From Alteromonadaceae bacterium (GTDB lineage Bacteria; Pseudomonadota; Gammaproteobacteria; Enterobacterales; Alteromonadaceae): a DNA stretch of 64,000 bases. The stretch covers positions 1-64,000 of the forward strand of contig WKFJ01000027.1 of NCBI GenBank assembly GCA_014872785.1, read 5' to 3'. The notes beneath the pieces were generated by a model. It saw only the letters and a list, made by a program, of their open reading frames with translations. It did not search any database and was not told the origin of the DNA. Both the position numbers and the translations under genes were made by a program. This document shows, piece by piece, positions 58,233-64,000 of this stretch (position 1 is its first letter; each line of letters starts with the position of its first letter).

Positions 58233-59052
58233 CTTCCGACTCCTGCTGTTTTACCGACTGCCACAACGCCTCCATTTGCACCAACGACATCGACTTCAGC
58301 CCACTAGTATGGTTTGCTTGTTCCTCCACCTGTCGAAACCGACGTTCAAATTTGTTGTTTGCTTTGATAAGTGCAACATCCGGGTCGACTTTGCTGTGTC
58401 TCGCGAGATTTAATACGGCAAACAACAAATCACCAACTTCTTCTTCTACATCACTATGGGTTTTGCTCGGATTATTGTGCGCTTCTAATACTTCATTGAT
58501 TTCCTCATGAATTTTATCTGCGACTTGCTGTTTGTCGTTCCAATCAAACCCCACTTTTGCACAGCGCTTTTGTAATTTTACCGCGCGTTTCATCGGCGCC
58601 ATGCCCGCGGGAATATTGGCCAAGATGCTAGTGTCGTTGTCCAAACCTTTGGCTAGGCGTTCCTGTTTCTTTACCGCTTCCCAATTGTCATTTAACTGCT
58701 CTTCAGTATTTATCTGGGCGTCAGCAAACACGTGCGGATGTCGACGAATTAATTTGTCCGCAACATTTTTAGCGATGGCTTCAAAATCAAACTCAGCGCG
58801 CTCCTGCCCTAACTTGGCATAGAAGACGACTTGAAATAATAAATCACCCAACTCATCTTTGATTTCCGCCATATCATTTTTCATAATCGCATCGGCAACC
58901 TCATAGGCCTCTTCGATTGTATATGGCACGATGGTTTCAAAATCCTGTTCTCTATCCCAAGGACAGCCCGTTTCGGGATCCCTTAATCTCTCCATTACCC
59001 ACAGTAATTTTGCCGTTTCGGGGAAATGACTATCTAGTTCTGCATTTGCCAT
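58222..59052 (-). CDS. mazG: Nucleoside triphosphate pyrophosphohydrolase MazG
   Basis: MazG hydrolyses NTPs to NMP and pyrophosphate, clearing non-canonical nucleotides and affecting ppGpp-related stress. The 276-residue protein has two EExxE...ExxD repeats: EEAYEVADAI with EIKDELGDLLFQVVF, and EEINEVLEAH with VEEEVGDLLFAVLN. E. coli MazG is 263 residues. It heads a four-gene minus-strand operon and is not next to relA here. Its start is an ATG. Confidence 0.96.
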   Translation of the reverse strand: MANAELDSHFPETAKLLWVMERLRDPETGCPWDREQDFETIVPYTIEEAYEVADAIMKNDMAEIKDELGDLLFQVVFYAKLGQERAEFDFEAIAKNVADKLIRRHPHVFADAQINTEEQLNDNWEAVKKQERLAKGLDNDTSILANIPAGMAPMKRAVKLQKRCAKVGFDWNDKQQVADKIHEEINEVLEAHNNPSKTHSDVEEEVGDLLFAVLNLARHSKVDPDVALIKANNKFERRFRQVEEQANHTSGLKSMSLVQMEALWQSVKQQESEDVK

Positions 59053-59292
59053 TAATGAGTTTTCTATTTTTTATTGAATAGGCCAACTCTATATCGAAAA
59101 ACCCTGACTATCTAGCGCGTTTTACCAATTCAAACGGCCAGTGATAAAAGCTTATCGCAACAGGATATTGGAGGCTTAGAGTTAAATAGGGGTGGCTACG
59201 AAAAATACGACTAAAATATAAGTTTCATGTATTCAAAGTCTCGATATCTTTAAACACGTAATTAAGATGCATGCTCGACAAAAGTATTGCCA

Positions 59293-60024
59293 ATGACCTA
59301 CAAAAGAAGCGTAGTTTGGCTGTTTGGTCTTTTGACAATTTACCAAACAGTAGCCGCTGAAGAAATCATGCTACTTACTGAACAGCTGCCTCCGCTGCAA
59401 TATGAAGACAGCGATGGCCAGTTGCAGGGGCTAATGGTCGATAGAGTAAAGCTTTTATTAAAAGAAGCGGACATCGACACCGAAATCTTGGTAATGCCGT
59501 GGGCGCGCGCCTACGAAATGACGTTATCGCGCCCTAATACCTTATTATTTTCCATGTTGAGGAATGAACCTCGCGAGGAGCAATTCATTTGGGTAGCGAA
59601 GCTCGGCATATCGCCAACCTACCTATATAGAAATAGTGCTAATACGTCTCTATCATTGACTACTCTGGCGGACATAGAAAAAGAAATAATCGGCGTTAAG
59701 CGTAATGATATTTCCGCCAATTTTCTGCAACGACAATTGCCTAACGGTCAGTTTATCACCCAAACAAACACTATCGACAATATTCGAATGCTGGCGGCGA
59801 AGCGCATCGATTTAGTACCCACTAACCGTCATCAACTTACCTTTTTCTGTCAAGAATTAGGGTGTGATACCAATGATTTCGAGCCAACCATCAAACTAGT
59901 TGAAATAGAGCAGATGATGTACCTCGCTGCGAACACCCAAACCGATAAGGCAATCATCGATAAGTTGGTCAACGCGGCTAAAAAATTACGAGTTCATGAG
60001 GTGGGATCTGACTTTGGCTATTAG
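59293..60024 (+). CDS. Periplasmic solute-binding protein (SBP_bac_3-like)
   Basis: The start is likely the ATG at 59293 (a TTG lies two codons upstream). About 243 residues with a signal peptide ending TVAAEE. MLLTEQLPPLQYEDSDGQLQGL, ILVMPWARAYEMTLSRPNTLLFSML and a run ending in TDKAIIDKLVNA match the extracellular solute-binding family 3 fold. No permease or ATPase gene is adjacent, so it may act alone or with a receptor. Ligand unknown. Confidence 0.85.
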   Translation: MTYKRSVVWLFGLLTIYQTVAAEEIMLLTEQLPPLQYEDSDGQLQGLMVDRVKLLLKEADIDTEILVMPWARAYEMTLSRPNTLLFSMLRNEPREEQFIWVAKLGISPTYLYRNSANTSLSLTTLADIEKEIIGVKRNDISANFLQRQLPNGQFITQTNTIDNIRMLAAKRIDLVPTNRHQLTFFCQELGCDTNDFEPTIKLVEIEQMMYLAANTQTDKAIIDKLVNAAKKLRVHEVGSDFGY

Positions 60025-60349
60025 CCCACTTTATAAATATGCCTTTTAGATTGCACTGGTCGCAGTTTTTCGTCATTTCATCGCACAGTAGAATTTCTCG
60101 CACATATGTCTAAGATATAGTCCGTGGGTTAAACTGAAAGTTAGCGATCTAATCGCCACTTAGAAACGCCCAAAAAACGACAAGCAACTAACAACCGTTA
60201 GGAGAACTAATCTAGCTTGGCGTTATAAGCGTATAACGTGCTTCTTGAGCCTGAGCACAATTACCGATTAACAATGGTTAAAACCCCCATGCTCAGAAAG
60301 GTATGCAAATAAGACAAATGACACGCATGCCGCAACTAACGAGGAAAAT
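60025..60349. other. 325-base gap before the DUF885 gene
   Basis: No gene is seen. It holds a perfect inverted repeat CGTTATA-AGCG-TATAACG (60221-60238) and a looser one, CTGAGCA (60251-60257) with TGCTCAG (60290-60296). The promoter of the DUF885 gene is presumably here; the 60221 repeat could be its operator. Confidence 0.45.
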
Positions 60350-62215
60350 ATGAACAAGATCAAAACAATCAGCGCGACGGTTTCGCTCGCACTTCTTATT
60401 GGCGGCTGTAGCCAAGCTCAGAAAGACACTGCTGCAGAGGCAGAGCAAAGCGCTGCGCAGGCGGTTGAAGCTACTGCAACAGAGTCCGTAGCAGCCCAAA
60501 GTGAATCAGAAATCGCCAACCAGATGTTTGAAGATATGTTCATGGAAAACGTTATGCGTTCTCCCATGTACCAATCTTATCTTGGCATCAAGCAAGACCA
60601 AGACAAGTGGGATGACATCTCACAAGCACGTGCTGACGAAGACCTCGAGTTACAAAAACAACACCTAGAGCAATTAAAAGCACTAGATGTCGACAAATTA
60701 GACGTACAAACCAAGCTAAGTTGGGAGCTAGCCACTCAGTCTCTTGAGCAAAGCATTGCCAATGACAAGTGGAGACTATACAACTACCCGGTTAACCAAA
60801 TGTTCGGAATGCACTCAAGCGTTGCTTCCTTACTTATCAACCAGCACCGTATTGGTGATGTGGCCGATGCTGAAGCATACATCTCGCGTCTAAATGGCTT
60901 ACCAAGATTATTCGAACAGCTTGTTGATGGCCTTAATTTACGTGCAGAAAAAGGCATTATTGCGCCTAAATTTGTTTATCCGTATGTTATCAATGACAGC
61001 AGAAACATCATTACCGGTGCACCATTCGACGATGGCGAAGACAGCACATTATGGGCCGATTTCAGTAAAAAAATAGACGCATTAGAAATCGAAGATGCGC
61101 AGAAACAAACGCTTAAAGACAACGCTAAAAAAGCGCTTGTGGAATCTGTGAAGCCTGCTTACGAGTCGTTAATTGCTGGTATCGAGAAAATAGAAGCACA
61201 AGCTGATACCCAAGACGGTGTCTGGAAATTCCCAGAAGGTGAGGCCTTCTTCAACATGGCGCTTGAGCGTACGACAACCACTACGTTGACGGCAAAAGAA
61301 ATTCATCAAATTGGCTTGGATGAAGTTGACCGCATTCACAATGAAATGCGCGAAATCATGAAACAAGTTGGCTATGAAGGCACCTTACAGGAATTTTTCG
61401 TACACATGCGCGAAAGCGACGAATTCGTGTACCCGTCAACAGACGAAGGTCGTCAACGCTACTTAGATGAAGCAACAGCGCTTATCGACAACATGAAAAC
61501 AAGGCTTGATGAGTTATTTATCACTAAACCGAAAGCGGAATTGATTGTAAAAGCGGTTGAACCTTTCCGTGAAAAATCTGCAGGTAAAGCCTTCTATCAA
61601 CAGCCGTCAATGGACGGTAGTCGCCCTGGTACTTATTACGCAAACCTGTACGACATGGCCTCTATGCCTACATACCAAATGGAAGCATTGGCTTATCACG
61701 AAGGCGCTCCAGGACATCACATGCAAATAGCGATTGCGCAAGAACTAGAGGGTATTCCAAAGTTCCGTAAATTTGGTCGTTACACTGCATACACTGAAGG
61801 CTGGGGCTTATACAGCGAACTTGTGCCAAAAGAAATTGGCCTATACGAAGACCCCTACTCCGATTTCGGGCGCTTGGCGATGGAGTTATGGCGAGCCTGC
61901 CGATTAGTGGTAGACACCGGTATTCACGCCATGAAGTGGACTCGTGAAGAAGGTATCGATTATTACGTTAGCAACACGCCAAACGCGAAAGCAGATGCCG
62001 TTAAAATGGTGGAGCGTCACATCGTTATGCCAAGTCAGGCAACCGCTTACAAAATTGGCATGATCAAAATTCTTGAGTTACGTGAAAAAGCTAAAGCTGA
62101 ATTAGGTGACAAGTTCGATATTCGCGAGTTCCACGACGTGGTTCTAGCAAACGGACCTGTTCCTTTGAACGTCTTAGAACAATTCATTGATAAGTACATC
62201 AGTGACAACAAATAA
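60350..62215 (+). CDS. DUF885 lipoprotein, probable metallopeptidase
   Basis: A 621-residue lipoprotein: signal peptide ending LIGGC (C20). A long helical body follows, with the conserved metal-binding stretch LAYHEGAPGHHMQIA near residue 445-460, then YTEGWGLYSE and IHAMKWTREE. DUF885 proteins are predicted zinc peptidases; the HExxxHH-like pattern supports this, but activity is not proven. The start has GAGGAAA upstream. It ends in a terminator and is followed by an S9 peptidase gene, hinting at shared peptide use. Confidence 0.9.
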   Translation: MNKIKTISATVSLALLIGGCSQAQKDTAAEAEQSAAQAVEATATESVAAQSESEIANQMFEDMFMENVMRSPMYQSYLGIKQDQDKWDDISQARADEDLELQKQHLEQLKALDVDKLDVQTKLSWELATQSLEQSIANDKWRLYNYPVNQMFGMHSSVASLLINQHRIGDVADAEAYISRLNGLPRLFEQLVDGLNLRAEKGIIAPKFVYPYVINDSRNIITGAPFDDGEDSTLWADFSKKIDALEIEDAQKQTLKDNAKKALVESVKPAYESLIAGIEKIEAQADTQDGVWKFPEGEAFFNMALERTTTTTLTAKEIHQIGLDEVDRIHNEMREIMKQVGYEGTLQEFFVHMRESDEFVYPSTDEGRQRYLDEATALIDNMKTRLDELFITKPKAELIVKAVEPFREKSAGKAFYQQPSMDGSRPGTYYANLYDMASMPTYQMEALAYHEGAPGHHMQIAIAQELEGIPKFRKFGRYTAYTEGWGLYSELVPKEIGLYEDPYSDFGRLAMELWRACRLVVDTGIHAMKWTREEGIDYYVSNTPNAKADAVKMVERHIVMPSQATAYKIGMIKILELREKAKAELGDKFDIREFHDVVLANGPVPLNVLEQFIDKYISDNK

Positions 62216-62242
62216 ACAATTGATTCATTGATTGAACATTTG

Positions 62243-62272
62243 AAGCCGGCGTTTCCCACGTCGGCTTTTTTG
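62243..62272 (+). terminator. DUF885 gene terminator
   Basis: AGCCGGCGT (62244-62252) pairs with ACGTCGGCT (with one G-U) around TTCCC, then six Ts. It lies 28 bases past the stop. Confidence 0.8.
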
Positions 62273-62369
62273 CTTATAGCGATGAACTTCTAGCTCATGT
62301 GCAATATTGCCTGATCTAAAGCAGGACAAATAAGCTACAAAGAATCACAAAATTCATGGAAACCAGACA

Positions 62370-64000
62370 ATGACAAAACCAAGCAAGTTAGCAACAAGTT
62401 CACGGTTGCTAGGCGCCATATTGTTCACCACAAGTCTCTGTTCGCCAGCCATTGCCGAACCAGATGCGAATACGCTTCAGTATCAAGACTTATTCAACAT
62501 AGAATATGCAGCAAATCCGGTCGTATTACCTAATAACAAAGGTGTTATATATGAACGTCGCAGCATGGACATCATGTCCGACAGTCTGAGAAGAAACCTC
62601 TGGACAGTGGATTTGAAAGGCAATCGCCATATGCCACTGCTTTCAGATGCCAATAATCACTACTCACCCGTGTTTTCTCACGACGGTAGCAAAATGGCGT
62701 ATCTGTCGAGTAAAGAAGGTAAAGTACAAATCTACCTTCGCGATATGGAAACGGGCAATACTGCAAGAGTCACCGATGTACAGATGAGCCCTAGCGGCAT
62801 GAGTTTTTCTCCTGATGGCAAATACTTAGCCTTTAGTATGTTCACGGCAACTAAGTCCAAGCCTCCGTTTAGCCTGTCATTTAAGCCAAAAGGTGCCAAA
62901 TGGGCTGACGATGCACACTATATTGACCAAACTCTTTTCCAAAGAGACGGCTCGGGCATGAAAAAGCCCGGAAACATGCAAGTTTACATAGTGCCGACAA
63001 TAGGTGGCACACCTAGGCAACTCACGCATACAGCACACGACCACTCAGGCAGAATCGCTTGGAGCAAAGACAGCAGTCAGCTGATAATCTCGGCCAACAC
63101 ACGTGAAGATTTTGATTTCGATATTTTTAACAGTGACTTAATGGCGATTGATATTAAATCTGGTGCCATCAGCAAACTCACCGATATGACAGGGCCTGAG
63201 AGCAGCCCAGCTATTAGCCCCGATGGAAAGCTCATTGCGTTTACAGGTTTTGAGGACAATGGGAAGTCCAGTCAGAACAATCAACTTTATATAATGAAAG
63301 CCAATGGCGATGACATTCGCAGCCTAACGCCCGACTTAGACCGCTCTGTTGGCGATATCACTTGGGCTAAAAACGGCAAAGGCATCTATTTTAGCTATGA
63401 CAACGAAGGCAAAAAACACGTTGCTCATGTATCGCTAAAAGGGAAACTTACGCAAAAAACCGATGATTTAGGCGGGCTTAGTATTGGTCGTCCCTATACT
63501 TCCGGCCACTACGACGTTACAGATGACGGACGCATTATCTATACCCACTCTTCGGGAGTAAGACCAGCGGAGCTTGCCATCGTAGGAAAAAATGGTGAGA
63601 TGACCCAACTCACCGATTTAAACGGCGATGTCTTTGACCACAAAACCATCAATAAACCTGAGCAGTTGACCGTTCAAAGCCGCGTTGACGAGCGAGAGTT
63701 ACATGCATGGATAGTCACTCCGCCTGATTTTGACGCCTCCAAGAAATATCCTCTTATCCTTGAAATCCACGGAGGGCCACATACCTCATACGGACCGGAG
63801 TTCTCTACAGAAGTACAGCTTTTCGCAGCGGCAGGCTATGTTGTCGTGTATGGCAATCCGCGAGGCTCCACATCGCAGGGCAGCGAATTTGCCAATTTGA
63901 TTGACAAAAACTATCCATCGCAAGACTACGATGACTTGATGGATATGGTAAACGGCGTCATTGATAAAGGCTATATCGATGAAGACAACCTATTTGTCAC
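62370..64000 (+). CDS. Secreted S9 prolyl-oligopeptidase-family peptidase (partial)
   Basis: The frame opens at the ATG at 62370 and is open to the window end, giving 543 codons of a longer gene. The product has a signal peptide (about residues 1-31, ending AIA), a TolB-like beta-propeller with repeated Y/FSPDGK-type strands (FSPDGKYLAF, ISPDGKLIAF), and the start of an alpha/beta hydrolase domain with the oxyanion loop EIHGGPH and GNPRGSTSQG. The catalytic Ser motif (GxSxGG) lies beyond the window. It likely cleaves short peptides outside the cytoplasm. It follows the DUF885 peptidase gene. Confidence 0.93.
   Translation, partial: MTKPSKLATSSRLLGAILFTTSLCSPAIAEPDANTLQYQDLFNIEYAANPVVLPNNKGVIYERRSMDIMSDSLRRNLWTVDLKGNRHMPLLSDANNHYSPVFSHDGSKMAYLSSKEGKVQIYLRDMETGNTARVTDVQMSPSGMSFSPDGKYLAFSMFTATKSKPPFSLSFKPKGAKWADDAHYIDQTLFQRDGSGMKKPGNMQVYIVPTIGGTPRQLTHTAHDHSGRIAWSKDSSQLIISANTREDFDFDIFNSDLMAIDIKSGAISKLTDMTGPESSPAISPDGKLIAFTGFEDNGKSSQNNQLYIMKANGDDIRSLTPDLDRSVGDITWAKNGKGIYFSYDNEGKKHVAHVSLKGKLTQKTDDLGGLSIGRPYTSGHYDVTDDGRIIYTHSSGVRPAELAIVGKNGEMTQLTDLNGDVFDHKTINKPEQLTVQSRVDERELHAWIVTPPDFDASKKYPLILEIHGGPHTSYGPEFSTEVQLFAAAGYVVVYGNPRGSTSQGSEFANLIDKNYPSQDYDDLMDMVNGVIDKGYIDEDNLFV

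Noticed and set aside
1..64000. CRISPR arrays, tRNA/rRNA genes, insertion sequences or prophage
   Set aside because: No regular spaced repeats, cloverleaf sequences, transposase or phage genes were seen on either strand.

Overview
The window is a stretch of core chromosome from a marine-type gammaproteobacterium, most likely in the order Alteromonadales (Alteromonas / Glaciecola relatives). This rests on protein similarity and gene order read by eye: the mraZ-to-lpxC-to-secA division and cell-wall cluster, rppH-ptsP-lgt-thyA beside mutH, rapA-rluA, and ftsB-ispD-ispF-truD-surE-pcm-yqaA-nlpD-rpoS. MutH implies Dam-directed mismatch repair, and LpxC, FtsQ and a meso-DAP-type MurE imply a Gram-negative envelope. 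No RNA genes, insertion sequences, prophage or CRISPR arrays were seen.

Layout. (1) 1-21,953, minus strand: the dcw cluster reads right to left from a promoter with three MraZ boxes: mraZ, rsmH, ftsL, ftsI, murE, murF, mraY, murD, ftsW, murG, murC, ddl, ftsQ, ftsA, ftsZ. lpxC has its own promoter and terminator. Next come a LytM/M23 peptidase, where E. coli has secM, and secA, each with a terminator. (2) 22-34 kb: glpK, a secreted transglutaminase-fold protein, a REC-GGDEF cyclase, PIN-PhoH, rapA-rluA, a DUF3530 protein, a small orphan protein and an AmpG-like permease. (3) 34-41.6 kb: a two-gene signalling operon (REC-CheC-like and PAS-GGDEF), then thyA, lgt, ptsP, rppH on the minus strand and mutH divergent. 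(4) 41.6-48.9 kb: a membrane-anchored AraC regulator, CYTH-CHAD (ygiF-like) opposite ygiM-like, a LysR regulator divergent from an ACT-domain protein and a small membrane protein, an exported M28 peptidase and an RhtB exporter. (5) 49-55.5 kb, plus strand: ftsB, isoprenoid genes, truD, surE, pcm, yqaA, nlpD, rpoS with a terminator. (6) 55.6-64 kb: a small secreted repeat protein, a DUF3291 protein, an operon mazG-GFA-racemase-GNAT, a periplasmic solute-binding protein, a DUF885 lipoprotein peptidase and an S9 peptidase cut by the window end.

The genes mostly serve envelope building and division (dcw, lpxC, lgt, nlpD, ftsB, ampG-like), protein export (secA), RNA and translation maintenance (rapA, rluA, truD, rppH), nucleotide and genome hygiene (thyA, mazG, mutH), and stress or signalling control (rpoS, ptsP, two diguanylate cyclases). 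No wholly new multi-gene system is evident. The most interesting signals are regulatory: a duplicated (AAN)n tract just before rpoS that looks like an Hfq-binding leader; twin palindromes between the LysR gene and an ACT-domain operon; a helically phased direct repeat before a small secreted repeat protein; and a cyclase paired with a REC-CheC-like protein. A MurE with DNVR in place of the usual DNPR motif is the oddest protein-level feature.
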